From: Sphingopyxis sp. H053
GTDB lineage: Bacteria > Pseudomonadota > Alphaproteobacteria > Sphingomonadales > Sphingomonadaceae
Assembly (NCBI RefSeq): GCF_001468225.1
Contig: NZ_LNRU01000001.1
Location: 496,001-560,000 of the forward strand
DNA: 64,000 bases
Direction: 5' to 3'
Part shown: piece after piece, positions 25,834 through 34,887 of the stretch
Layout: every line of letters begins with the position of its first letter
Numbering within the stretch: position 1 is the stretch's first letter
The notes under the pieces: generated by a model
Told to the model about the DNA's origin: nothing
The model's input: only the letters and a program-made list of their open reading frames with translations
Database searches by the model: none
Position numbers and translations under genes: made by a program

Positions 25834-26799
25834 ATGGCATATCGTTATCGCGCAGGCCTTGCCGCCTTCGGCCTGCTTGGCACGCTTATTCTCGTCGAGG
25901 CGCGCGTGACCGCCGCTGGACCGACGACATCTGTTGCTGCGCCCGCGGCGACGGAGCAGCCGCTCGAAATACTCCCGTCGGGTCATCCCGTTGTCCTCGT
26001 GAGCATCGATGGCTCGGCGCCCAGGCGCTTCGTCATCGATACCGCGGCGAGCAGCACCACGATCATGCCGAAACTGCGCGCCGAAATGCCCGGGCTCGTC
26101 GCCAAAATGTCGGACAACCCGCTCGATGGTGCGGCGGGGCGGAGCGACGTCGAAACGGCGGTGGTCAAGCAGGTTGAGGTCGCCGGGCATGTCTTCCGCT
26201 CGCCCGAACTCATGCTGCTTCCGCCCGGGCCGACCGACCGGCTTGGCACCGACGGCATATTGGGCGCCGACATTATCGCCGATTTTGCGGTCGAGCTGGA
26301 CATGCCCGGCCGCCGCTGGCGCATGACGCGCAAGGTCGAGGCTGGAATGCTCGACGGGCTTCCGGTGACGGTTCCTTTCGTGCTCGACGACATGCGCGCG
26401 CCGCGCCTGACGATCCGCCTCAATGGCGTCGAAGTGCCCGCGATCCTCGACACCGGCGCGCGCGGGACGATCATCAACTGGGCCGCTGCGAAAGCGATTG
26501 GGCTTTCTCCGGATAGCCCGGGGCTTGCCAAGGCATCGGATATCAAGGGCGCGACGAACCATGCGACCGCAAGCGTCGAAGCGCCGATCGACGCGCTGAC
26601 GATCGGCGAAGCGAAGGTCGAGGGCCGCAAGGTGCGGATCGCCGACCTGTCGGTGTTCAAGGTGCTCGGGTTCACCCTCGACCAGCCCGCGGTGATTCTG
26701 GGCATCGACATGTTCGCCGACCGGCGCTTCGTCATCGATCATCCGGGGCTGCGCCTGCACATCTCGCCGCCGGCGGTGCCGGCCCCGAAACAACCCTGA
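25834..26799 (+). CDS. Secreted retropepsin-like aspartyl protease
   Basis: A 321-residue exported protein with an N-terminal hydrophobic signal/anchor (about 10-30). Two retropepsin-type half-domains each carry a D-T-A/G motif: RRFVIDTAASSTTIM near 72 and VPAILDTGARGTIIN near 212. Both aspartates are present, so one chain may form a complete two-lobed active site. GILGADII and LGIDMFADRRFVID are the corresponding later strands. An AAGGAGA site lies just before the ATG at 25834; a GTG at 25813 is less likely. It is the first gene of the 25.8-30.8 kb secreted-protein operon. Substrate unknown. Confidence 0.8.
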   Translation: MAYRYRAGLAAFGLLGTLILVEARVTAAGPTTSVAAPAATEQPLEILPSGHPVVLVSIDGSAPRRFVIDTAASSTTIMPKLRAEMPGLVAKMSDNPLDGAAGRSDVETAVVKQVEVAGHVFRSPELMLLPPGPTDRLGTDGILGADIIADFAVELDMPGRRWRMTRKVEAGMLDGLPVTVPFVLDDMRAPRLTIRLNGVEVPAILDTGARGTIINWAAAKAIGLSPDSPGLAKASDIKGATNHATASVEAPIDALTIGEAKVEGRKVRIADLSVFKVLGFTLDQPAVILGIDMFADRRFVIDHPGLRLHISPPAVPAPKQP

Positions 26800-26818
26800 T
26801 CGTGAAGGGAGCAGCAGC

Positions 26819-27973
26819 ATGAACAAGATACTGACCGGCAGCACCGCGCTTGGCGCGCTCGCCATCGCCGCAACCGTCGCCTTCGCCCAGCAAGCACCCA
26901 AGCCAAAGATCGAAGCCGTCTATTGGCTCTCCGCCGAAACCGTGTCGGGCATGGCGACCGGCCAGCCGGCGGGCGTGGCGAAGAATCTCTCGCTCCAGCT
27001 CGGCTCGGCGCGCCGCAGTCCTGCGCCGAGCGCCGAACATCTGCCGCCGCAGGCGTTGCACGCGGGCGATCGCCTGCCGCTCGTCACGCCGGCCGGTGCG
27101 GCGCCCCGGGAAGATGGCAAGCCCGATTACCGGCCCGGCCCTCCGGACGCGCCAAAGGGGCGGATCGAGCTTTACTGGGGCTGCGGCGAAAATGCGCCCG
27201 CGGGCCAGCCGGTGGTCGTCGACCTTGCGACGATGAAACCGGGCGCGGCGTCGCCCTTTGGCGCGATCCCCAATGTGAAGGCGATGGTGCCGCCGTCTGC
27301 GGGGCGTCACGCGACCTATGGCGAATGGCCGGGGGACAAGAACGGCACGCGTGTGCCGCGCGCCGCCTCGCTTGTCGGCGATCATGTCGTGCAGGGCAAT
27401 TATTCGCCCGAGATGCGCTTCGCCGTCGACGGCGGGAATGATTTCCTCGCGCCGCTCGCGCCGCGGAACTCTGAGCTTGCGTCGGGGGCGGTCAAGGTCA
27501 GCTGGCCTGCGCTCGCCAATGCGCGGGGTTACATCATGACGGTGACCGGTGCGCGCGAAGATGGGACGATCGTGATGTGGACGTCGAGCGCGGTGCGCAT
27601 GCCTGGCATGGCGTTGCCCGACTATCTCGAGCAATCCGACATCGCGCGCCTCGTCCAGCAGCGCATCCTGCTCGCCCCCGAGACCACCGAATGCATCGTC
27701 CCGTCGGCGGTCGGCAAGGCATCGGAATCGGCGATGCTGATGATGACCGCCTATGGCCCGGAGGCCAATTACGGATCGTCGCGCGAAGCGCCCGCGGGCT
27801 GGGGCGTCAAGCTGCGCACCAAGGCGACGCATATGAGCATGCTCGGCGTCGATCTCGCGTCGCTGATGGGCGGAGGGGACACCGACAGCGACGCGCCGGC
27901 GGGCGACGCCAAGCCGAAAAAGAAGCGCGGCCTGCTGCGCGGGATCGGCGGCGCGCTCGGCTTGCCCGGCTGA
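26819..27973 (+). CDS. Secreted hypothetical protein
   Basis: A 384-residue protein with a classic signal peptide (cleavage AFA-QQ near residue 23). Visible parts: VYWLSAETVSGM at the mature start, a CGENAPAG segment near 122, a beta-rich SGAVKVSWPALANARGYIMTVTGAREDGTIVMWTSS block near 222-256 resembling a fibronectin-like strand pattern, and a C-terminal basic tail (KPKKKRGLLRG). I do not recognise a family. It lies 19 bp after the protease gene and precedes another secreted protein, so probably acts in the same envelope process. Confidence 0.7.
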   Translation: MNKILTGSTALGALAIAATVAFAQQAPKPKIEAVYWLSAETVSGMATGQPAGVAKNLSLQLGSARRSPAPSAEHLPPQALHAGDRLPLVTPAGAAPREDGKPDYRPGPPDAPKGRIELYWGCGENAPAGQPVVVDLATMKPGAASPFGAIPNVKAMVPPSAGRHATYGEWPGDKNGTRVPRAASLVGDHVVQGNYSPEMRFAVDGGNDFLAPLAPRNSELASGAVKVSWPALANARGYIMTVTGAREDGTIVMWTSSAVRMPGMALPDYLEQSDIARLVQQRILLAPETTECIVPSAVGKASESAMLMMTAYGPEANYGSSREAPAGWGVKLRTKATHMSMLGVDLASLMGGGDTDSDAPAGDAKPKKKRGLLRGIGGALGLPG

Positions 27974-28001
27974 TCACCATCTCTTTCCGAAAGCTGAAAC
28001 C

Positions 28002-28856
28002 ATGAAATATTCCCTGTTAAAGCTCGCCATGCTCGGCCTTTTCATGACAACACCCGCGATCCCTGCGGCGCTGGCCGCCCCCGGCGATAGTCGCGCGCCC
28101 AAAAAATTGATGGAGCGCTGGGCCATCGGCACGCCAGGCCCCGGCGCTGGACTGCCGGGCTGGTATTCGAAGGTGCCCGACATTCACGTCCACCAGCCGC
28201 GCACCGATGCCCGGATTCCCGTCGCCGAAATTGACCTGCTCCGCCGCCGCGCGATGGTTGTCTTCGACGCGTTGATGATGCAGCCCTCGCTCCGCGATGT
28301 GCGCGGCACCAGCCTGCAGGCCGACATCAACATCTCGGTGGTCCCGACGATCGACGGCGTGCGGCTCGTCGCCGCGACCTTCAGCATCAGCGCGAAGAGC
28401 GTGGTCGACGGCAGGCCAGGGATGGTGCAGCGCGACGGCCGCTACATCGACCCTGACCAGGAAGGCGCCGTGCTGCGCGTCTTCCTCAATCCCTATGACA
28501 TGATGGCGCGCCGTCAGGTGCAGGCCGAGGGTGTTCAGGGCGGCGGCCTCCAGATCCGCACCGGCTCGGCCTATGGCCTCTATGTCGCCGATCGGCTCCC
28601 CGCCTATGACGCCGATTCCGAATATGCGTGGGCTCCGCGGCCGCTCGCGCTGGAGCTTCAGAACGATCGCAGCTGGTATCAACCGGGCGCGACGGGCGTG
28701 CATCCGCTCCTCGTCCACATGTCGAGCTATTCGCAGGAAAATGACGACCTGCGCAGCGACCGGCTCAATCCCGAACGTCCGGCCGCACGCCTCGCCGCCG
28801 CGATGTTTATGACCGACTGGGAAGATGTCCAGCGCCGCATGAAGGCGGTGGCATGA
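28002..28856 (+). CDS. Secreted hypothetical protein
   Basis: A 284-residue protein with a signal peptide (cleavage LAA-P near residue 27) and no further membrane segment. The mature domain mixes strands and helices (INISVVPTIDGVRLVAATFSI, AVLRVFLNPYDMMARR, LQIRTGSAYGLYVADRLPAYD). I recognise no family. Its TGA overlaps the following barrel gene's ATG (ATGA), which suggests that the two proteins are needed together, for example as a periplasmic partner of the outer-membrane protein. Confidence 0.7.
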   Translation: MKYSLLKLAMLGLFMTTPAIPAALAAPGDSRAPKKLMERWAIGTPGPGAGLPGWYSKVPDIHVHQPRTDARIPVAEIDLLRRRAMVVFDALMMQPSLRDVRGTSLQADINISVVPTIDGVRLVAATFSISAKSVVDGRPGMVQRDGRYIDPDQEGAVLRVFLNPYDMMARRQVQAEGVQGGGLQIRTGSAYGLYVADRLPAYDADSEYAWAPRPLALELQNDRSWYQPGATGVHPLLVHMSSYSQENDDLRSDRLNPERPAARLAAAMFMTDWEDVQRRMKAVA

Positions 28857-30775
28857 TGCGCCGCGCTTCTTTCACCGCGCTCGCGCTGGCGCTTGCCATC
28901 GCGCCGTCCGCCGCCTTCGCCCAGCGTGCCGACGACAATGCGACGACGAGCGCCGAGGATGCCTTTGGCACCTCGATCGGCGGCGAGCAGATCGGCATCT
29001 ATAACCCCAATTATGTCCGCGGTTTCTCGGCCGTCGAGGCGGGCAATATCCGCCTCGACGGTCTCTACATCGACCAGCAGGGCGGCTTCACCGACCGACT
29101 GATCGGTAGCTTGCAGATGCGTGTCGGGCTGTCGGCGCAAAGCTATCCCTTTCCGGCGCCGACGGGCATCGCCGACTATGGGCTGCGCAGTCCAGGCGAC
29201 AGGGCGCTGGTCAGCCTCGGCGCGCGGCTTGGTCCCTTGGGCGCGGCGGCGCTGGAGATCGACGCGCAGCTGCCGGTAACCGACCGTCTTGCCGTCGGCG
29301 CGGGATTGGGACTGATCGCCGACCGGACGCATACCGGCGGCCGCGCGAATTATCGGACCGCTGCGCTCATCGCGCGCTGGGCGCCGGTCGACGGTGTCGC
29401 CATCACCCCCTTCTGGAGCCGCACCGGCATTTCGGACGAAGAAAGCCAACCCTTGTTGCTAACCGGCGGCGATTATCTGCCGCCGCGCATCGAGCGCGTG
29501 AAGCGGCTCGGCCAGAAATGGGCGACGAATGACGGTGAAACGGTCAACGCGGGCGTCATCGGATCGGCGACGATGGGTGACTGGACGCTGAAGGCCGGTA
29601 TTTTCCGGTCGATCCTCGACCTCGGCCGCTCGCACACCCAGCTTTTCCTCGATGTGCGGGAGGATGGCACCGCCGATGAACTGGTAATCGCCGAACCCGG
29701 CCGCCGCTCGGCATCGACAAGCGGCGAGGTGCGGCTGTCGCGACGCTTTGCGGAGGGGCCGCGGCTCCACACGCTGCACCTCTCGTTCAAAGGTCGCGAC
29801 CGCGTTCGCCGTTATGGCGGCGATACCGCGATCTTCGTCGGCAACCATCCGCTCGAGGAGCCTGTCGCCTTTCCCGAACCCGTGTCGGTGTTCGGGGTGC
29901 AAACGCGCGACACGGTGCGTCAATGGACTGCGGGTGTCGCCTATGAAGGGCGGTGGAAGGGCGTCGGCGAACTCAGCCTTGGCCTGCAGAAGACGACCTA
30001 TCGCAAGCGCGTGCTCGACCCCGATGCCCCGGCGATCCGGACGACCGACGATCCGTTGCTCTTCAACGCCACCGCCGCATTCCATGCGTCGTCGTCGCTG
30101 GCCTTCTATGCCGGCTATACGCAGGGTCTCGAGGAAAGCCCGGTCGCACCCGGCGTTGCGGTCAACCGCGACGATGCGCCGCCCGCCATCCGCACCCGCC
30201 AGATCGACGGCGGCGTTCGCTGGTTGATCACGCCGAACATCCGCCTGGTGGCCGGTGTGTTCGACGTCACGAAGCCATTCTATTCGCTCGACGCCGCGCG
30301 GGTCTTCCGCCAGCTCGGCGACGTGCGGCACCGCGGCGCGGAATTCTCGTTCTCGGGCCAGCTGGCACCGGGGCTGACCGCGATTGCCGGGACGGCGCTG
30401 ATCGACGCCAAGCTGTCGGGCGACGCCGTCGACAGCGGGCTGGTGGGCAGCAAGCCGCTCGCGAGCTTCGGCCGGCTTTCGACCGCCGTGCTCGATTACC
30501 GGCCGACGTTCGCGCCCGATTTTTCAGTCGACCTCGTCGTTGAAAGCACGTCCGACCGTATCGCCAGCACCGACGGCAAGCTCGTCATCCCGGCGCGCGC
30601 GATCGCATCGGTCGGCGGGCGTTATCGCTTCCATATCGGTAAGGCCCCGGCGACGCTTCGCCTCCAGCTCGCGAACATCGGCAACAAGTTCGGTTGGGCG
30701 AACGGGTCGTCGGGGGTCTACCTCTATAATTTCCCGCGTAGGCTCACCGCAACGCTGACAACCGACTTCGGCTGA
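28853..30775 (+). CDS. Outer-membrane beta-barrel with reduced TonB-receptor plug
   Basis: A 640-residue exported protein with a signal peptide ending AFA near residue 23. It opens with EDAFGTSIGGEQIGIYNPNY, then VRGFSAVEAGNIRLDGLYID, which matches the core of a TonB-receptor plug, but the usual preceding TonB-box/plug half and the IEVLRGP block are missing or unrecognisable. The remaining 500 residues are typical alternating barrel strands with arginine/aspartate turns. It ends LTATLTTDFG rather than with a terminal Phe. It is coupled to the 28002 gene. Likely an uptake or surface receptor; ligand unknown. Confidence 0.75.
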   Translation: MMRRASFTALALALAIAPSAAFAQRADDNATTSAEDAFGTSIGGEQIGIYNPNYVRGFSAVEAGNIRLDGLYIDQQGGFTDRLIGSLQMRVGLSAQSYPFPAPTGIADYGLRSPGDRALVSLGARLGPLGAAALEIDAQLPVTDRLAVGAGLGLIADRTHTGGRANYRTAALIARWAPVDGVAITPFWSRTGISDEESQPLLLTGGDYLPPRIERVKRLGQKWATNDGETVNAGVIGSATMGDWTLKAGIFRSILDLGRSHTQLFLDVREDGTADELVIAEPGRRSASTSGEVRLSRRFAEGPRLHTLHLSFKGRDRVRRYGGDTAIFVGNHPLEEPVAFPEPVSVFGVQTRDTVRQWTAGVAYEGRWKGVGELSLGLQKTTYRKRVLDPDAPAIRTTDDPLLFNATAAFHASSSLAFYAGYTQGLEESPVAPGVAVNRDDAPPAIRTRQIDGGVRWLITPNIRLVAGVFDVTKPFYSLDAARVFRQLGDVRHRGAEFSFSGQLAPGLTAIAGTALIDAKLSGDAVDSGLVGSKPLASFGRLSTAVLDYRPTFAPDFSVDLVVESTSDRIASTDGKLVIPARAIASVGGRYRFHIGKAPATLRLQLANIGNKFGWANGSSGVYLYNFPRRLTATLTTDFG

Positions 30776-30812
30776 CCCTCTGCTACATCCTCAAAAAACT
30801 CGGGAGTTCATC

Positions 30813-31472
30813 ATGCAACCTGTCTTGCGTGCGGCGGTCGCCGTTACCGCCCTTCTGGCCACCGCCAATGTCGCGCAGGCGCAGGGACTCCTGAAACGCC
30901 TGGCCGATCGTGCGGTGGAAAAGGTCGAACAGGCCGCGGAGAAAATCGCCGATGACGCCATCAACGGTTCGGCCCGCCCCCGCGAGGAGGCGGGTGTGGA
31001 CGAGGAAGCGCCCGCTCCGCGTCAGGACGCGCCGGCGGCGACGCCCGCTTCGGTCAACCCGCCGCTGCCGGCAACCAAGGCCCGGTACATCGACAGCCTC
31101 AAAACCCCGCCCGATATCGAGACGAAAAAGGCGGAGTATGACAAGTTCGGCGAAGTCAGTTGCAACGCCTGCGAAGGCGGGGTCGAACTCGACGGCCGGC
31201 CGACTTTCCCCTTCGACGAGTTCAGCGGAAAATATAATGAGCGCGCCAAGCGGGCGGGCAGCTGGCCGGTGGGCTACACACATCGCTGGCAAGGGAAGGG
31301 ATCGGCGGGCACGCTGACGGTGACGTCGGAAGAGCGTGTCGAGGGCTTTCGGTGCCGCCGGCTCGAATATCGGCTGGAGCGCGGCGGCGCCTCCGCCAAC
31401 CGGCCGGGCCTGATCTGTTTCGGCCTCGCAAACCGCTCGTCGGAAGTCGAAAACTGGCACGAGATATATTGA
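30813..31472 (+). CDS. Secreted cysteine protein, paralogue of the 22621 gene
   Basis: A 219-residue exported protein. A signal peptide (cleavage AQA-Q near 23) is followed by GLLKRLADRAVEKVEQA, an acidic Pro/Ala linker and a conserved domain with CNACEGGVELDGRPTFPFDE near 111 and GFRCRRLEYRLERGGASANRPG near 178. All four cysteines match those of the protein at 22621-23220. GGGAG precedes the ATG. It follows the barrel gene by 37 bp and probably belongs to that operon, whereas its paralogue is transcribed on the opposite side of the locus. Function unknown. Confidence 0.75.
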   Translation: MQPVLRAAVAVTALLATANVAQAQGLLKRLADRAVEKVEQAAEKIADDAINGSARPREEAGVDEEAPAPRQDAPAATPASVNPPLPATKARYIDSLKTPPDIETKKAEYDKFGEVSCNACEGGVELDGRPTFPFDEFSGKYNERAKRAGSWPVGYTHRWQGKGSAGTLTVTSEERVEGFRCRRLEYRLERGGASANRPGLICFGLANRSSEVENWHEIY

Positions 31473-31577
31473 GCTGCCCGTGGACGCGATATGGGGCGTT
31501 CGACCTGTCATATCGTTAGGTACGAGCGGCAAATCGGGTGTAAGGAGCCGTTTGAGAAAAATCCCTGGGGAGGGCGA

Positions 31578-31994
31578 ATGATGCGGTTGATTGCTCTGGC
31601 CCTGTTCGCGGCACTGTTGCCGGCTGAAAGCGCGGCCTTTCAGAAGCGCGAAAGCCTTGCAGGCGGCAATTCCTATTACAGCCAATGCGTCGCGGGCCCG
31701 AAGGACTATAGCGCTTGCATCGGATATTTCATGGGCATCGCCGATGCGCCCGTGATGAACACGGGGAAAACGCCTGAAGAGGCCGTGTACTGCCCGCAGG
31801 CCGGCGCGACCTACGAGCAGTATCGCGACGTGTTTCACAAATTCCTTCGCGACAATCCGCAGACCCGGCAATTGTCCACGCACCATCTGTTCCTGATGGC
31901 GATGAACGCCGCCTTCCCTTGCACGAGTTCGCCCTATCTCTCGGTCGATCCGAACACCGGCGGTGTGTATATCTCGGTGCCCAAACCGCGATAG
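31578..31994 (+). CDS. Rap1a/Tai-family immunity-like secreted protein
   Basis: A 138-residue exported protein with a short signal peptide (MRLIALALFAALLPAESAA). The mature domain has the Rap1a/Tai pattern: GGNSYYSQCVAG, a spaced second Cys in CIGYFMGIADA, a third in YCPQAGATYEQ, DVFHKFLRDNPQTRQLSTHHL and AMNAAFPC. Family members neutralise type VI amidase effectors in the periplasm in enterobacteria, but many sphingomonad copies have no T6SS neighbour, and none is visible here. The ATG at 31578 (or 31581) follows GGGGAGGG; the frame is open from 31491 without a signal sequence. Confidence 0.68.
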   Translation: MMRLIALALFAALLPAESAAFQKRESLAGGNSYYSQCVAGPKDYSACIGYFMGIADAPVMNTGKTPEEAVYCPQAGATYEQYRDVFHKFLRDNPQTRQLSTHHLFLMAMNAAFPCTSSPYLSVDPNTGGVYISVPKPR

Positions 31995-32567
31995 GATGGT
32001 ACGCCATATTTTCTCCTGATACCCTGTCCCAGACAGGATATGCCGAGCAGAACAAACCACCCTTTGGAACATCATGGCATCTACCTTCGCTGTCATGGTC
32101 GTCAGCGGATGTGCTGCCGTAACGATTGCATCAATCGTGCGCGCGTTCCGGCGGAGGTTCGTACCTCGGTTTTCGATGCGTCGCTTGGATCGGGGTTGGG
32201 ATCGACCGGGTGCGGGGTCGTATGATCCGGCGTCAGTCAGTTTGACAGTCCCGCCACGGATCGGATCGATCACCCCTTCCCCAAGGCCGCGCTTTTGCCG
32301 CGCGTCGGTCAGCGAATAGCGGTGCAAAGGGGGGAGGCGGTGTTGCATCCTCTGTTTCCCATTTTTCCAAGCTAACCAACAATCAACGACGTCGAAGGAT
32401 TGTCACGCGGTCAAAACGCCATTCGCCATGGGAGTGAACAGTGTGGCCACCAGCGTGAGCTTTACGGCCGTGGTTCGTCGGTTATCCTCAAAGACGTTAT
32501 CGGGCCACTTATGAAGAAGCCCGGAGATTGGCGGCCGAAACCGGCCGTCGTGGGATAGGGAGGAATT
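31995..32567. other. 573-bp gene-poor spacer ahead of the catabolic island
   Basis: Several short frames cross it but none has a credible start, codon pattern or family match. It contains the inverted repeat at 32023-32037 and an AT-richer patch near 32355-32400 that may be the promoter of the TonB receptor. The final bases carry the receptor's strong GGGAGGAATT ribosome-binding site. It marks the border between the secreted-protein locus and the catabolic island. Confidence 0.5.
32023..32037. promoter_or_regulatory. Inverted repeat CCTGTC-CCA-GACAGG
   Basis: A perfect 6-bp inverted repeat with 3-base centre, 29 bp after the Rap1a/Tai-like stop, in locally AT-rich sequence. It could be a short terminator stem or an operator; the sequence does not decide. 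Confidence 0.35.
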
Positions 32568-34871
32568 ATGGCATTTCGGAAAGCCGCGTTTGCGGCGGTC
32601 ATGGTCACGACTGCGTTGAACTCGTCGTTGGCATTCGCGCAGGAGGCGGATGACAAGGGTGCGGGACTTGGGGAAGGCGAGATCGTCGTCACGGCGCAGC
32701 GCCGCGAAGAACGGCTGGTCGACGTGCCGATCTCCGTCTCCGCGGTGAGCAGCGCGGCGATCGACCGGGCGCAGGTTCGCAGCGTGTCCGACATCGCGAC
32801 GATCGTGCCGAACATCCAGATCAACGAAACGATCGGCAACAGCTACGGTCCGCTGATCACGATCCGCGGCCTGTCGCCGTCGGCCGACACCAGCCTTGCC
32901 CGCGATCAGCCCGTGGGCCTCTATATCGACGGGGTGCCGATCGGGAAGTCTACTGGCGCGGCCTTCGACACCGTCGATCTGGAACGCGTCGAGGTGCTGC
33001 GCGGGCCGCAGGGTACGCTTTACGGCAAGAACACAATCGGCGGCGCGGTCAATCTGATCACGCGCAAGCCGAGCGGCGAATTCGGCGGCCAATATCTGGC
33101 GGGCGCCGGAAGCTGGGGCCAGTTCAATCAGCGGATCTCGGTCGACCTGCCCGAAGTGGCGGGTTTCAGCGCCAAGGTGGGCCTGATCACCAAGCTCGAC
33201 GGCGGCTATTATCGCAACAGCGTGCGCAAGGATAATTTCGGCGAAGAAGAGCTGTGGGCGGCGCGCGCCGACCTGTTGTGGCGTCCGTCGGGCAGTTTTA
33301 GCGCGCTCTACAGCTATGATATTTCGGACAGCAAGGGCACGCCGAACCAGCTTGCCACCACCGCGGTCACCGGATCGGGCGCGACCGCGTTCGTCAACGC
33401 GCTCTTGAGGCCCTATGTGGTAAGCGGACGGACGCGCGAGATCGGGGCGCAAAGCGCGCTGCGCAGCGACTATCGCACCAACGGTCACGCGCTGACGCTC
33501 GAATGGGAACCCGGTATCGGCGACCTCACGCTCAAATCGATCACCGCGCGCCGGACCGCGATAACCCGGTCGGCGAGCGATTTCGACGGCAGCCCGCTTG
33601 ATCTGCTGCGCATCGTTCTCGACAATAATTACAAGCAGTTCACGCAGGAATTTCAGGCGATCGGGACCGTCGGCGACTTCAAATACACGCTCGGCGCCTT
33701 CTATCTTGACGACGAGTATGACGTGTTCAATCCGCGCTGGAACTTCCAGTTCGGCGGCAACGCCTTCGACATCAGCGAACGCGGCGGCCGTTCGAAATCC
33801 TATGCCGGCTATGGCCAGCTTGCGTGGACGCCGCGCGCGCTCGACGAGAAGCTGACGGCGTCGGTCGGGCTTCGCTACACGCGCGAATCGAAGCACGCCT
33901 ATGAGCTGCTGCTGTCCAATTCGGCCTATCGCGCCAATCCGGCGGCGCCCGGTTCGGGCGTGTTCCTGCGCGATGCGAACGGCAATCCGATCACCCGCAG
34001 CGGCGGCCCGGCGGCGGGCGCACGGCCGGGGGCAGGCGGGATCGGCTATACCGACCTCAGCCCGCTCGAAAATTCGGGGGTGTGGAAGCGGTTCAATCCC
34101 GAATTCAACATCCTCTATAAATTCCAGCCCGATTTTTCAGTCTATGGACGCGTGGCGACGGGCTTCAAGAGCGGGGGCATCAACGATACCGCCGCGACCA
34201 ACGCGGCCTTTATGACCTCCTATAATCCGGAAAAGCTGACGTCGTTCGAATTGGGCATGAAATATGGCGGCTTCGGCAGCCTGCTCAATCTGAACGCATC
34301 GATCTATCATTCGATCTACAAGGATTTTCAGGCCGGTGTGCTCGTCCCTGCGCTGGTGACCACCAACATCATCAACGCGGGTAAGGCGAAGTTCACGGGC
34401 GTCGAGGTCGAGGGAACGCTGCGCCCCGTCGAAGGGCTCAGCTTCAACTTCGGCGGCGGCTATGTCGATGCGCGCTATACCGATTTCATCCTGCCCGACG
34501 GCACCGACGTCACCAAAACCTATGTGCTCTCGCGCGTGCCCAAGTGGAACTACCAGATCGGCGGGCTTTATCGTCACGATGCCGGTGTTGGACGACTGGA
34601 GGCGAGCCTGAACTACAGCTGGCGCAGCAGCCAGTTCTCGTCGATCACGCCGGATACGCTGGCTAAGATGCCGTCCTATGGCCTGCTCGACGGGCGCATC
34701 GCGCTCACCCAGATCGAACTTGGCGGCGGCACGACGCTCGAGGTTGCGGCGTGGGGCAAGAATCTGACCGACAAGGAGTATTTGGTCAGCGCGATCAACC
34801 TCGGTGTCCTCACGCTCGGCCAATTTGGCGATCCGCGCAGTTTCGGCGGCGAAGTTCGTATCCGCTTCTGA
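32568..34871 (+). CDS. TonB-dependent outer-membrane receptor
   Basis: A 767-residue receptor of the large sphingomonad TonB class. A signal peptide (cleavage AFA-QE near 25) is followed by a TonB-box-like EGEIVVTAQRREERL, a complete plug (DVPISVSAV, ITIRGLSPS, LYIDGVPIGKSTG, VEVLRGPQGTLYGKNTIGG) and a barrel ending EVRIRF with terminal Phe. This class often takes up aromatic, terpenoid or steroid-like substrates rather than iron chelates. It is the first gene of the catabolic island, 16 bp ahead of an MFS gene on the same strand, which supports a substrate-import role. Confidence 0.9.
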   Translation: MAFRKAAFAAVMVTTALNSSLAFAQEADDKGAGLGEGEIVVTAQRREERLVDVPISVSAVSSAAIDRAQVRSVSDIATIVPNIQINETIGNSYGPLITIRGLSPSADTSLARDQPVGLYIDGVPIGKSTGAAFDTVDLERVEVLRGPQGTLYGKNTIGGAVNLITRKPSGEFGGQYLAGAGSWGQFNQRISVDLPEVAGFSAKVGLITKLDGGYYRNSVRKDNFGEEELWAARADLLWRPSGSFSALYSYDISDSKGTPNQLATTAVTGSGATAFVNALLRPYVVSGRTREIGAQSALRSDYRTNGHALTLEWEPGIGDLTLKSITARRTAITRSASDFDGSPLDLLRIVLDNNYKQFTQEFQAIGTVGDFKYTLGAFYLDDEYDVFNPRWNFQFGGNAFDISERGGRSKSYAGYGQLAWTPRALDEKLTASVGLRYTRESKHAYELLLSNSAYRANPAAPGSGVFLRDANGNPITRSGGPAAGARPGAGGIGYTDLSPLENSGVWKRFNPEFNILYKFQPDFSVYGRVATGFKSGGINDTAATNAAFMTSYNPEKLTSFELGMKYGGFGSLLNLNASIYHSIYKDFQAGVLVPALVTTNIINAGKAKFTGVEVEGTLRPVEGLSFNFGGGYVDARYTDFILPDGTDVTKTYVLSRVPKWNYQIGGLYRHDAGVGRLEASLNYSWRSSQFSSITPDTLAKMPSYGLLDGRIALTQIELGGGTTLEVAAWGKNLTDKEYLVSAINLGVLTLGQFGDPRSFGGEVRIRF

Positions 34872-34887
34872 TCGCGGCCCAGCCGAA

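Noticed and set aside
23791..26901. A single minus-strand frame of more than 1,000 codons across the regulator, kinase and protease region
   Set aside because: Only the last 248 codons (LytTR regulator) look like a protein. The rest lies opposite or out of frame with the kinase, protease and secreted genes and has the Arg/His-rich composition of shadow frames in GC-rich DNA.
32074..32319. An 81-codon frame in the spacer before the TonB receptor
   Set aside because: No ribosome-binding site, no signal or domain, and composition unlike neighbouring genes. Left as non-coding spacer.
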